Source: Phallusia mammillata
Lineage: Eukaryota; Chordata; Ascidiacea; Phlebobranchia; Ascidiidae
Reading direction: 5' to 3'
Length of the DNA: 64,000 nucleotides
Assembly (NCBI GenBank): GCA_003260075.1
Contig: QLIY01000095.1
Location: 13,654-77,653 of the forward strand
Shown here: positions 46,201 through 63,407 of the stretch, in pieces
Position numbering within the stretch: position 1 is the first letter of the stretch
How the letters are laid out: the number at the start of each line of letters is the position of its first letter
Position numbers and translations under genes: made by a program
The notes under the pieces: model-generated
Told to the model about the DNA's origin: nothing
The model's database searches: none
The model's input: the letters and a program-made list of their open reading frames with translations, nothing else

Positions 46201-49200
46201 TGTGTACAAAAAGTTTGTTTTATAAAACCAACCGAAAAGTATTAATAAAAGTAATGCATTATTGCACATCAGTATATCAGAAAACTTTAGTTTATCACAT
46301 ATGTTTATTAAAGTTTTCGATGTTACAATAGTGAAAACATAGAGTTTCCCACATGTCATTACATTCCCCCATAATTTTTGCTTTGAAATAAAATGCATTT
46401 TTACTAAAAATGTTGTAACCACAAAATATTGGGATTGTTTATGTGTACTTTATAGCATAATGAGGTAGTTTACATATTACACAGAGATTTAACATATTTC
46501 ATTGTAACACACACATATTTCACTTACAAATTCCATTTTACAACACACTAACAATGTTATAGTGATGGATGACAGCTTGAAGCATACTTACACGCTGTTT
46601 TTCTGTGATTACTCAACAAGCTTGTGTTGCTACCCTTCATAGATGGAGAGTCGTTCAGTTTTAGAGTGGCCAGTTTTTTCAACTTCTCCCTTCTGCAAAA
46701 ATCAAAGCAGGAAACATATTAGGCTCATATTGTGCCTTTTGAAACAAAGCAAAACTTCTTTAAGCTGTTGTATAAGTTAATTAAATAGACAAAAACTTTT
46801 TTTGACTTGTTTTGTTTGTATCATGCTAAATTAGAAACAATGCAAGATAAATGTCCTCTAATTTAGCAAACCTCTGTCAACATTATCTAAGTTGTATTAT
46901 AATAAGTCTTGCTTGCCATCAATATGAAGGTTTAGCACCTTTGTTTTGCAACATGATTTATCCCAGTTGAATGTACATTAAACTGATATGCCAAGAATAC
47001 CAGAAAACAACTGCGTTTGTAGTAACTAGTGATGCACCGAATCCGCCTAAAAAGGTTCAGGCCGTAACCGAATATTCAACGAACCGGGGGGGGGGAATTT
47101 ATCCCAGTTAAATGTACATTAAACTGATATGCCAAGAATACCAGAAAACAACTGCGATTGTAGTAACTAGTGATGCAGCGAATCCGCCTAAAAAGGTTCA
47201 GGCCGTAACCGAATATTCAACGAACCTAAAATCCCTGTGTCTGTGGATGTATTCAACTTAACCTTGTGTCAGTGATGCGAGTTAAGTGAATTTTGACAAA
47301 TCAAAAACACTTTCACCATTTGGAAGCTTACTAAACTTGTAATATTTTGTAGATACAACAATTAGTTATTTTATGACGTTTCGTATTGGTAAAAAGGATA
47401 GTTTAGGCGTCAATTCCATGCAATCAAAAAGTTCGGTTTCGGCTGAATTTTCAAAAAAGTTCGGGCTAAACCAAAACATCGAAAAACAGACTTCGGTGCA
47501 TCACTAGTAGTAACCATCAACCCACTCACCTTGTTTGAAGCTGGGGGGGGGGAAAACAGCGTATTCGACCGAAATGTTTCGGCCAACCGAAACTTTGGTG
47601 CATCACTAGTAGTAACCATCAACCCACTCACCTTGTTTGAAGCTTAACACTTGGTATAAGTCCAGCACGCAATGAATTCATTTCTTCTGTGTGTAAGTTT
47701 GTTCCAACCTGGATTATTTAAAGCAGAGATTAGGCGACAGTATTTGACTGATCACCACATACAGTATCTCTATTTTTTACCACCTTGATTTAACCAATTT
47801 TCTCAAAAGATATTTTTCTTTCTGCATGTTTTTAAAATACTTTTTTAGCTATATTCTAGTTTATGTTATTGGATTTTAGTATTAGCGTGTCTGTTGTGTT
47901 TAGAGTCTCTACTGTATATGCTGTGCCACTTTTACTTTTTCTTAAACCCAAAACAGACTTTAAAAGGATGTAGCAATATAGCTAGTTCATGACAGTTTCA
48001 AAACCTGAAAACCAATCACAACAAATGTTTTCCAGTGGGTTTTGTTTGGCCTGAGTTTGGGTAAACTAGATTCAACAGATGTAAAAGACATTTTCATGAC
48101 ATAATCTGTTAATTTTTGTTTTGACAATACAACATTTAAAACAACAAAGGTGCTGCCTATTATACACTGTTATTGAAGCCAAGCATATTCTTCACAAGAA
48201 CCATGAAACACTGGTTAAAAACAGCGGAATGATGTAATGCACTGGACATTACAATAGGGCATAGGCCAACAGACTTATTACCAATGATGGACATTTTAAG
48301 TGGCTTACAAGCAACAGACTTCACCTTTTCAGCTTGCCACCACGAGTTATCGTCTTTTGAAACAACTTTTAATATGTCTCCTGGTTTGAAATTGAGTCCC
48401 GCTTCTTTGCAAGGAATTAGTGGGTCTGAGTTGGCTGTGAAAGTAAAATTCGATCGAAGATACATCTGAAATAAATAAAAATATAGATGACAGAACGAAA
48501 AAAAAGTTCTATTTAATTTGCTTTGAACTAGATATTGTCACCCAAGGTCAGTGTTTAAATACAAATTTTCCTAAAAAGTCTTAACAGTTGTATTACAGAC
48601 ACTATAAACTAAAAAGCTATTTGCTACAAAGTTATACATTACAAAATGTTTTTCACTTAACTTTGGGTAGCAACTAACTTTTTAAACCAACAGTGTTTTA
48701 AACGCTGCCTAAATACCAAACAACCAATATAAATACATTAACAGATGATATGAAAAAAAACTATGGCAAAAGTTTTTTATAATGTTTCGATTTAGCAAGA
48801 TTGCATTTGTCCCAGTGGAGTTACGCCTGCTTCTGTGAGGGCGTAAATAAATTGTCTTCGACTCAAACAGACACATGAGCAACAACAATCAAAGATCTGC
48901 TATTTTTTGCCTCATTATCAAACATTATTTTGACTCACAGTTTCTTCGTTGGATTCTGTTGCAATTTCTCCTGGTATGAGTTTGAAAGTTAAAGGACCTC
49001 GGAATCCGGCCAACATCCGGATCAGTTCTTCCGGCTTTTTCCCATCTGCCGCGATCCCATTAACTTCCACAATAATGTCGTTCACATGTATAAGGCCTGA
49101 GTAGACAAAATAAAATACATTTGTTCTCTGTTTAAACTTATTTCTGTTTTTATGAGGAAAAAATTGTTTCTGTCATTGTTAAATCTAGCAGGTTTTGAAA

Positions 49201-52200
49201 AACTTATCTAAAATAGGCTTATTGACAACAGAAAAATCCAAAAACCATCTACTTTGCAATAATAAATTCATGTAGTTAAGTCTATAATGATTATTTTTAC
49301 AACATCAGGTTTAATTTTAACACTTTAAGTAAAATGTAAGCATGTTTTGGGTTGCCTAGCACAGTTTCAAATGAAAAACAACTTCTCTAACCAAGTACAT
49401 AATGAACAATACCAGGGTTATAACAGCAAATTGTTAAATAGACGCTGATGTCTTACTTTTTTGGTAAAAATACAGCTAAATATAGATCTAATGAGAAATA
49501 TAACAGTCAAATTTATTGTAAAAAGGGATATACTTTACTGTTACATCTGTTCAAAAAACATAGACAACTAATGGGTGTATGTAGGTTTACAATAAAGACA
49601 TACAGACTGTTATTGCCAGTCATAATTTATAAACAAATTTAGCCTGTCTGTGGCCTAAAAGCCACAATCTTTCATCAGCAAATCTGGATCAAGCCCCAAC
49701 AGACCTATCATCATTTATGGATAAAGCCACATCAAAGCTAATAAAATATCACAATGAAGTTTGCAGAGTAATATTAAAAACATCTATCTTAAATTGACAT
49801 TTTTTAGCAATTCAAAGGATTCATTTTCTTAGCTGGTTTCTTTTTGTGGTACAATAAATCACAAGTGTACAGCCACACACTTTTAAGTAAGACACATATT
49901 TTACAGTGAGGAGAAAATGCTTACATCCACAAGACACCGGTGTCGAATAACAAACAGCACATGTGGCAAAAATGTTCACAGAAGGAGGCCAAATAAGTGG
50001 AGTAAATAAAAGATTACTCACCACTCCTGTCTGCTGCTCCTCCCTTTAATATCCGAGCAATGATTATCTTTCCACTCAAATCATCTCTTGCAATAGTGGC
50101 TCCCTGTAGGGAAGAAAATTAAAGTCAATCTTTGTAGTTTATTTGGGTTGCTATCAAGCACAATTGTAGATATATATATAGGTAAGTTTTATCTGAAAGA
50201 CTAATGTGCCAATGGTTACTTTTAATAAAATTATCTGAAAAAAACTTCAATTTGGAAACACAAGCATTTCCGACTTGCATTATTTTAAAACACACAAAAC
50301 ATTGCAACACCAGTAGTACATATTCCAAAGTTTAATCATGCTACTGAAGTGCAAAATTTATGTTTTAAAATCAACTACCTCAAAGACACAAACACTAACA
50401 ATATGTAAATTTGACTATTGTTTTGTAATCCATTGCTAACTTAATTTTGTGTATTTTTGGCACATCAAAAAATTTGCTACTCTTTCTACTTACCAGTGGC
50501 TCATCAGCTTTAACTAAACGAACAACTTTCATAGATTCTTCCCCACCCTTTTCATCATTGCTGGCAAGTTCCTCAGTTGATTCGCTTAAATTTGGTTCTC
50601 CATAATCCTGTCACAGAGTTAAGGAATGTGAGATGTGACTACAAGGTATGTGGCAAAACTTTAATTGCCAAGTTGTCACTTGAAAGACTTAAATCTTCGT
50701 CTTATCACCAGATACTTTAAACTTGTGCCAGTAAACAGAATAGTTGATAAGAATGCTTCACCAGAAATTGAAAAAAAAAACAATTTTAAAGAGATTTAAA
50801 TCAGGGTGTAGCCACCTCTGGTATGTAAGGCCATTTTTAATCTCTTTTGCAAGGTTATATATACATAAATATATATTTGCAATTTAAACCAGCACCTTGT
50901 TTTCGAACTTGTTAAGTGATAAAGGCTTAAATCCAGTGCACAACCACTATTAAATATGAAAATATTAGCATGAAAGCAGTCACTATTTAAACAAAAGACA
51001 TAAATTAGGGTGTGGCATTCCAAAGGTAGCTGAACCCTAATATAATTGAGCTGCCTCATTTTTATAGTCCCCGAATTTAGTCTGCTTTGCTTTGTTACTA
51101 TTTGAACTATCATATTTTTGATCAACAATTTCAAGTTTATCAATGTTGAAAATTTTGCCAACGTTACAAAAAATCTTCAATACAAAACCACAACTGGAAA
51201 TAACATTTTTTCATGTAAATTCAGACAGCCCTTACTTTTATAGCAACTTTATCATGACATGATAAAAGTGCCAGAAGATGTGGCGATGATCGAAGCGATT
51301 CAGCAAGTGCAGTCAAAATTTCGGTGTCAGAAAATACGCGCGATAATTCCAAGACCTGAAAAAATACAACTAAACATTTGAAATCATTTTGTTTTTATGT
51401 ATAATGTAACAGGTTGTGTGAGTATGTACTATGCAGTAGAACAAGCAGAAGCTATACATAATCAATACTAGTTTCTCAAACAAGTACATGTATACGAAAT
51501 CAATATCAGTTTAAACAAATCTTAGGCTAAAGATTCAAGCCTTTGCAATATTTTGCAAAAAGCACTTAGGTCATCTTAAAATACAAATGTGTATGTATAT
51601 TGTAACATACAATAGCTTCATGCCACAAGAATTTAGTATGTGTCCATTTTTACCTCTTTAACCAGCTTTAAAGAGTTTTCATTGGCAGGTTGTTTGTCAT
51701 GGTTTTCTTCTTGGAACTTTTCATGTACCTGTGCAAAATAATCATGTCTAAAACCTAAATTAATTTTAATCAGGACAGAATTAGAACACTCAACCTTGCC
51801 GACTAAATCGAAAGGGGTTCTCAATCTAGAGTCTCACTTAACACTTTTGAGGGGGACATGAAGATAGTTTATCTGTATCACTTTTATCTGTGTTTTTATG
51901 TGTTTGTAAATGGCCCCAACGGGGGTGATGTTGTATTAAAAAACCTAGTAAGGGGGTAACAAACAAAAAGGTTGAAAACCACTGTTGACTTTGTGTACTT
52001 TTATGCCTTTCAAAGTATATTTAATGTTATTACGGATAATCAAATAGAGATTTCAAAACAGAGATACTTGATTTCAAACCAATATCCTATAGGCATTTTT
52101 AAAAACCAACTTACTTCAATCAATGCCTGCCAACTTGGATTTTGAATGATACTGTCCAAACTTTCGATGTTCTGTAAATCTTCAATGTTCTCCTTGATTC

Positions 52201-52980
52201 TGTTTCTCAATTGATTGACAACATCCACTATATTGGGTGTGCTACATTGTGCAGGTTCTACAACAAAATTCAACACATTAGTTGGTTAATAGTGAACTTT
52301 ACAATTAAACTTCAGACACAAAGTCAAAAACAATTTGTTGATGATTACATTGTCTGTTGAAGAGACAGTTATGGCCACTCTACTACCTCTTAGTTTTTAT
52401 AGTCCAGTCTGCATAGTATGGCAGCTGCACGCACAATTGAAAAAGAAATTTTTTTGCATGCCATTTTTGGGGGGTTGCAAGCGAAATTTTGCACCAAAGG
52501 TATTTAATTATCTTGTCTTGGCCTCTGTCACTTGCTTTGTGGCCACTGAAAGTGGTCTTGCACGCTGACACAAGGGTCATACATGGGCACAGCATGCAGG
52601 ACCTGTTGGTCCCGAATGTCTGAGATCTCGTCAGAAACTGCCATGTTCTACAGACTGGTTGGTAGTTAAAACAGTGGCTGCCAATCATAATAGGACAAAG
52701 GAGAATAAATAGGCAATTATCAAAACTAAACTTTTCAATTTAATCATATCAAATACACAATTCAACAAAAAATGTATTTTAGTCAAGACTCATATTCATA
52801 GGTAAAACTTCTTTCATGACGTCAAAGACATTTTTTAAAAACCTTTTTTTTTGTGACAAAGTTTTACAAAACAGGTTTTCTTTGTTACAACTTTATAATA
52901 GAGTAGTACATATGGAACTATTTAAGTATATTTAAACAAACAAAATTAATGTACCAACCTGTCGTGTCCATTGTGGGCAT
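40445..52980 (-). CDS. MPP7: MPP7-type MAGUK scaffold (L27-PDZ-SH3-guanylate kinase)
   Basis: Membrane-associated p55-family scaffold. Vertebrate MPP7 joins DLG and LIN7 partners at cell junctions. Minus-strand exons, 5' to 3': 52980-52959, 52257-52115, 51728-51654, 51355-51236, 50607-50494, 50103-50022, 49096-48939, 48465-48325, 47708-47632, 46692-46592, 46199-46128, 44323-44126, 43095-43002, 42463-42355, 41610-41440, 40621-40445. Phases agree; 617 residues (human MPP7 576). Order: a divergent first L27 region (about 15-75), a second L27 (about 80-120), PDZ (about 148-235, with ADEPLGATI and GGAADRSGLIHVND), SH3 (about 238-300, PCKEAGLNFKPGDIL, DNSWWQA), basic hook (SFRRKRS), GK domain from YRPIVLVGPQGVGRNEL to the C terminus (FKPYVIFIKPP, QWVPVDW). 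The kinase-like P-loop has the degenerate form usual in MAGUKs, so it should bind peptides, not make nucleotides. MPP3 is the alternative paralogue. Confidence 0.9.
40765..41060 (-). repeat. Dispersed repeat D with C10 duplication
   Basis: Inverse orientation to 29238 (caaactggagtgccgtaatg, catcaccaactgcactgatg). Its right half is repeated after ten C at 40953-40962. It lies in the last intron of the MPP7-type gene. Confidence 0.6.
42179..42287 (-). other. MPP7: Second copy of an MPP7 guanylate-kinase-domain exon
   Basis: A 109-base exon nearly identical to 42355-42463 (GEYRGNLYGTSLEAV), with the same phases. The copies are separated by ten C at 42309-42318. Using both would shift the frame (109 is not a multiple of three), so only one can be spliced in. 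The protein encoded is the same. Confidence 0.75.
42485..42520. repeat. 36-base poly-C tract
   Basis: Thirty-six C in an MPP7 intron, immediately upstream of the exon copy ending at 42463. With the 76-base tract at 43163 it is one of the two longest C runs, both in the block where junction tracts are C rather than G. Confidence 0.8.
43163..43238. repeat. 76-base poly-C tract
   Basis: Seventy-six C between two MPP7 exons (43002-43095 and 44126-44323). The flanks share 'attaacagtatgtcaaca'-like sequence (43148 and 43497), so this too looks like a duplicated join. The length cannot be trusted in raw assembly. Confidence 0.8.
43275..43475. repeat. Dispersed repeat with 3' hairpin; related copy at 44860-45015
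   Basis: Both copies share 'ctttcttgaccaaa', 'gcgttaga' followed by an A-rich run, and 'acaatatgtgtccccttca'. They end in a short hairpin made by TCCCCTTC and its complement. The second copy includes the ambiguous base at 44863. A similar 'ggggacccat' motif opens the window at base 2. Class unknown. Confidence 0.55.
45018..46620. repeat. About 800-bp direct duplication containing an MPP7 exon
   Basis: 45018-45813 and 45825-46620 are almost identical, separated by eleven G (45814-45824). Each contains one copy of the 72-base hook exon (45322-45393 and 46128-46199) with identical protein (SVIRASFRRKRSG). The copies differ at only a few positions, far fewer than the other duplicated blocks. Exon length is a multiple of three, so double inclusion would keep frame, but a duplicated assembly segment is simpler. 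Confidence 0.8.
46955..47640. repeat. G10 junctions with repeated intron and exon edge
   Basis: G tracts at 47086-47095 and 47543-47552 each follow sequence that then recurs (ggttcaggccgtaaccgaat; atcaacccactcaccttgtt). The second cuts off a copy of the 3' end of the 47632-47708 exon with its donor. The repeated 'gcatcactagtagtaac' and 'cttcggtgcatc' look like termini of a small mobile element, class unclear. Confidence 0.6.
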
Positions 52981-53860
52981 CTTCTCCGAAAAACTGAACA
53001 CACAAAACTGATATATTCGATCAATTAGTCCAAGTTAGTTTTGACAGCACCTAGATATAACTTAAAGTTTAACAAAAACGTTGTTTCTTTACATTACCAA
53101 TGACACCAAACACGTTTGACAAACGTAATTAAACAAATTAATAATTAAGTAGTCAAACTGTTAAAAAAAACACAGCATAATTATATTGACATTGTGATTG
53201 CTTCAACTGTAATATTATTTGTTTTTTGTTTGCTTTTACACCTAAAAACAGCAATAATACTAAAAGGGCACCTGCCTTTCTGCAATAAAAATCAATTACA
53301 AAACAGAAGTCGTAAAAAATTCAATAAAGTTGACCCGGTGAAAAAACACTTTTACGGATGATCGGAAGGTAAATGCTCTCTGATAAGAATTTTGCTTGGC
53401 GTAAAAAGTTTAAATCAAAACAGAACAGAGGTTTAACCATCACAAAACCGGATACAGCTGTGCGTCGGTATGGCGTGCTCAAACAAAATTAGTAGATAAA
53501 AGTTCTGTTCTATAACTTTAAGCAAAGAGTGTTGCTTTAAGCGCACACTATGCCATCGAGGGAAACGTTTATTAACTCAAAACTAATTGAAAAATGTGAT
53601 TTTCATATTCTCGTCAATTGGTAAAATTTAATGTTAAAATCACAAACAAATTATCAGAAAATTTGACGCGTTTTCTGTCAGTTTAATGTAAGTTAAGTTA
53701 AAACCAACATTTCTGGTGTGTCGCATGAATAACGCGCTACACTCTTGTGGCTGTTTACTTTAGGTTACGCACAGTGCTGACCTGTGGAGCCAAACAAAGC
53801 ACACACAGCATAGCGCTCGCGCAGTTGCAGCAGATACCAGTTAGTATAAGGTTTCTAACC
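52981..53860. promoter_or_regulatory. Shared 5' region between the MPP7-type gene and HAAO
   Basis: 880 bp separate divergent start codons. No transposon copy is recognised, unlike most gaps here, so a compact two-way promoter is plausible. A good 3' splice site (ctgtttactttag, ending at 53763) lies 98 bp before the HAAO ATG. It could serve a spliced 5' leader or, if the host is an ascidian, spliced-leader trans-splicing. Confidence 0.45.
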
Positions 53861-54691
53861 ATGGCGTTGCAAGTAATTAATATGCCGAAATGGATCGAAG
53901 AAAACAAGAAGTTTTTTCTGCCACCTGTTTGCAACAAAATGATGCACAACGGACAACTTAAAGTAATGCTAATTGGTGGACCTAACATTCGTAAAGACTA
54001 TCACATCGAGGAGGGCGAAGAACTGTTTTATATGGTTCATGGTGATATGTGTTTAAAAGTAGTAGAGAAGGGTAAATTTAAGGACATTGTTATAAAAGAA
54101 GGTGAGGCATTTCTTTTGCCAGCGCGAGTGCCACATTCTCCACAGCGTTTTGAAAACACAGTTGGTTTGGTAATCGAAAGAGAAAGGCTTAAGACTGAAA
54201 CTGACATTCTACGGTACTTCATTGACGGCAGTTTGGATGTGCTTTTTGAAAAAGCATTCTATTGCGAAGATCTTGGTACTGAATTGCCACCGATTATAAA
54301 TGAGTTCTTTCAATCTGAGGCACACAAAACTGGTAAACCAAACCCGGAAAACGTTTTGACAAAGTACCCATTTGAACTCGACAGTGAAGTCGACTTAGGC
54401 CGTGCAATCAATCTCAAAAGCCTAATTGAAAACATTGGCGAAGATCACGCTTTGTTTGAGGGAAAGCACCAGTTTCAAATCACAGTTATGCAATCTGGCT
54501 CAAGTGACATTTCAACAGGAAGTGTTGACAATTGGGTTTGGCAGCTATGGGGAAAATCTAATGTCACAGTCAACGGACAATGTTTCAGTATGGATACAGG
54601 AGACACTTTGCTTATCCCACCAGCCACTACGTACAAATGGGTGCGAGAAAGTGGCAGCTGTGCGCTTAATATTGCTCAGGCAGCTTTGTAA
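53861..54691 (+). CDS. HAAO: 3-hydroxyanthranilate 3,4-dioxygenase (intronless)
   Basis: Fe(II)-dependent cytosolic dioxygenase that opens the ring of 3-hydroxyanthranilate, leading to quinolinate and NAD in the kynurenine pathway. 276 residues from the ATG at 53861 (human enzyme 286). The frame stays open further upstream, but no ATG is present there. The cupin core is intact: RKDYHIEEGEELFY supplies the substrate arginine, the first iron histidine and the iron glutamate. LLPARVPHSPQRF gives the second iron histidine and another substrate arginine, and the Glu in VIERERL fits the general acid position. A second, non-catalytic cupin half follows (FQITVMQSG, DTGDTLLIPP). The single-exon structure is unusual beside intron-rich neighbours. 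Confidence 0.95.
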   Translation: MALQVINMPKWIEENKKFFLPPVCNKMMHNGQLKVMLIGGPNIRKDYHIEEGEELFYMVHGDMCLKVVEKGKFKDIVIKEGEAFLLPARVPHSPQRFENTVGLVIERERLKTETDILRYFIDGSLDVLFEKAFYCEDLGTELPPIINEFFQSEAHKTGKPNPENVLTKYPFELDSEVDLGRAINLKSLIENIGEDHALFEGKHQFQITVMQSGSSDISTGSVDNWVWQLWGKSNVTVNGQCFSMDTGDTLLIPPATTYKWVRESGSCALNIAQAAL

Positions 54692-54731
54692 ACGCAACTA
54701 AATTGCCTGTGTTGGTAGTAACTAATATGCA

Positions 54732-54737
54732 AATAAA
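54732..54737 (+). terminator. Poly(A) signal candidate for HAAO
   Basis: AATAAA 41 bp after the stop codon on the coding strand, inside 'atgcaaataaatcg'. Close spacing makes it the best candidate. Confidence 0.5.
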
Positions 54738-54756
54738 TCGGTGCGTGGAATTATAA

Positions 54757-54843
54757 AGCTCTGCGCTCAGTATTGCACAAGTAGCTTTGTAAATGCAAAC
54801 TAATTGGCTGTGCTGGTAGTAATGTTTAAATGAATCGATGGAT
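54757..54843 (+). pseudogene. Diverged tandem copy of the HAAO 3' end
   Basis: 54757-54843 resembles 54656-54740, which covers the last 12 HAAO codons, the stop and the 3' flank (gctttgtaaa, ggtagtaa shared). Identity is clearly lower than in the G-tract duplications and there is no G tract here, so this looks like a genuine old local duplication. The rest of the gene is not repeated. Confidence 0.65.
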
Positions 54844-55381
54844 TGTTTGTGTGTGTTTTTTAACAACAAGAACCTGCGTACAAGGAAACATGCTAATTTT
54901 CGTTACCTACTCAATGGCATAAATGCACTGTACACATATGACAGTTCGTTAAGTACGTTCATTATGTGTATTTTTGATGTTATTGGGAAAATGCCTGGCT
55001 GAAACATCTGGTAGTGGGCTAGAAGATTAATAATTAAAGTATAAAACCAAACGTACACTTTACGGTGGCAACATGACATTTTTGCTGTGCAGGGGCATAT
55101 AACGACTTGTTGCATAACATGAATAGTTTGTGCAACGCTGCCAGTTAAATCATGCGCAACAAGCCGTGTCACGATTTAATGGTTCTGTCGGTTTTGAATT
55201 AATCTTCAGTGGGTGTTTTTGTGCTTTTTAACTTCGCGCTTGCTGCTTTTAAGTGGGTTTTATATGGTTTAGCGTCACGAATGCAACGAAGTTGGCGTTA
55301 TTGTGGTGCATTTTAATCGTGTATCCTTCAACTAATGTGGCATTGTGTGTGTTTATGGTGTGGGGGGCGGCCGTTAGTTCT

Positions 55382-55477
55382 GACTCCAGTGCGTAGAGTG
55401 TAGACTCCAAAGCACAGAGTGTCGTGACTCCAGAACTACGAGTGTCTAGAGTATTTAGACTCCGGAGTTTAGAGTGT
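55382..55477. repeat. Degenerate minisatellite of a GACTCC...AGAGTGT unit
   Basis: GACTCC occurs at 55382, 55403, 55426 and 55458, each followed at variable distance by a (AG)AGTGT motif. Spacings are 21, 23 and 32. Units are diverged. It could bind a factor array or be neutral; the sequence does not say. Confidence 0.7.
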
Positions 55478-55873
55478 TTTATTGAACGAAACGCAAAACC
55501 TTATATAGCACTAAAAACGAGGCGCACGGCTGGAAACACAAGCTTCCTGACGCCGTAACAAAGGGAAATTGGGACGGCCTAATCCCCAACGCACAAACAT
55601 GAAATTTGAGACACACAAAAAGACGCTATACGTTTAAATGCAATCGGCTTTGGGCCATTTTAGAAGTTTATGATGTTAAATCTAATGCTTTTGCATGACA
55701 ACCACTACAAATAGTATAGTTGTTGTAATAAATTGTGTATAATTTAGATGTAAAAAGCGTACTTTTGTTCTACCAACTTAACCCCAACTTTAGTGAATAC
55801 TGTTTAGGTATAATTACCAAGGCTATGCGACAAGGTAAAGAAGTTAAAAGTAACATTGAGATTATCTTTTTAT

Positions 55874-56004
55874 TCATAAACATAACTGCCAAAGAACTGG
55901 TGTAAATGAGTGCTGGTCCAGCACTTGTGATGACAACAGAGATTGTTAAAACGTCCGCATGATGTATTCCACATACACAAGTTCTTTGGTGGTTATGTTT
56001 ATGA
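55874..56004. repeat. Foldback sequence with about 25-bp arms
   Basis: 'tcataaacataactgccaaa' at the left edge is the near-perfect inverse of the right edge ending 'ggttatgtttatga'. The arms, which include AAGAACT/AGTTCTT, differ at two positions around an 81-base centre with its own short inverted repeat (gtgctgg tccagcac). It is a likely non-autonomous foldback or MITE. Confidence 0.7.
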
Positions 56005-56279
56005 TTAGGTTACTCTTTAAGTCCGTGTATAGTGTTCCTAAGTTTAGCTTTTAATCTTCAAATGCAAAAACTTGTCATGCAATTTACGCTGCTTTTGTAT
56101 TCATTATGTCAATGTGTATAGTATTTCTATTATCGTTGATGCCCTGGGGCGATAACAGTAAAATACAAACCGCTTCGCTTGTGTCTGACCGATTTATCGT
56201 GCCAGACCATTAATACAAAGCTAGCAGTACATAGTGCAAACTCAGCGGGTATATTAACTCGCCTTGCAACGGACAAACG

Positions 56280-63407
<7,128 letters not shown>

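Larger units (their letters stand above)
54692..56279. other. Intergenic region between HAAO and the olfactomedin gene
   Basis: Contains the HAAO 3' remnant, a short minisatellite (55382-55477), a foldback sequence (55874-56004) and the 5' flank of the olfactomedin gene. No coding exon is supported. The last 150 bp before 56280 are less AT-rich and probably hold the promoter. Confidence 0.6.
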
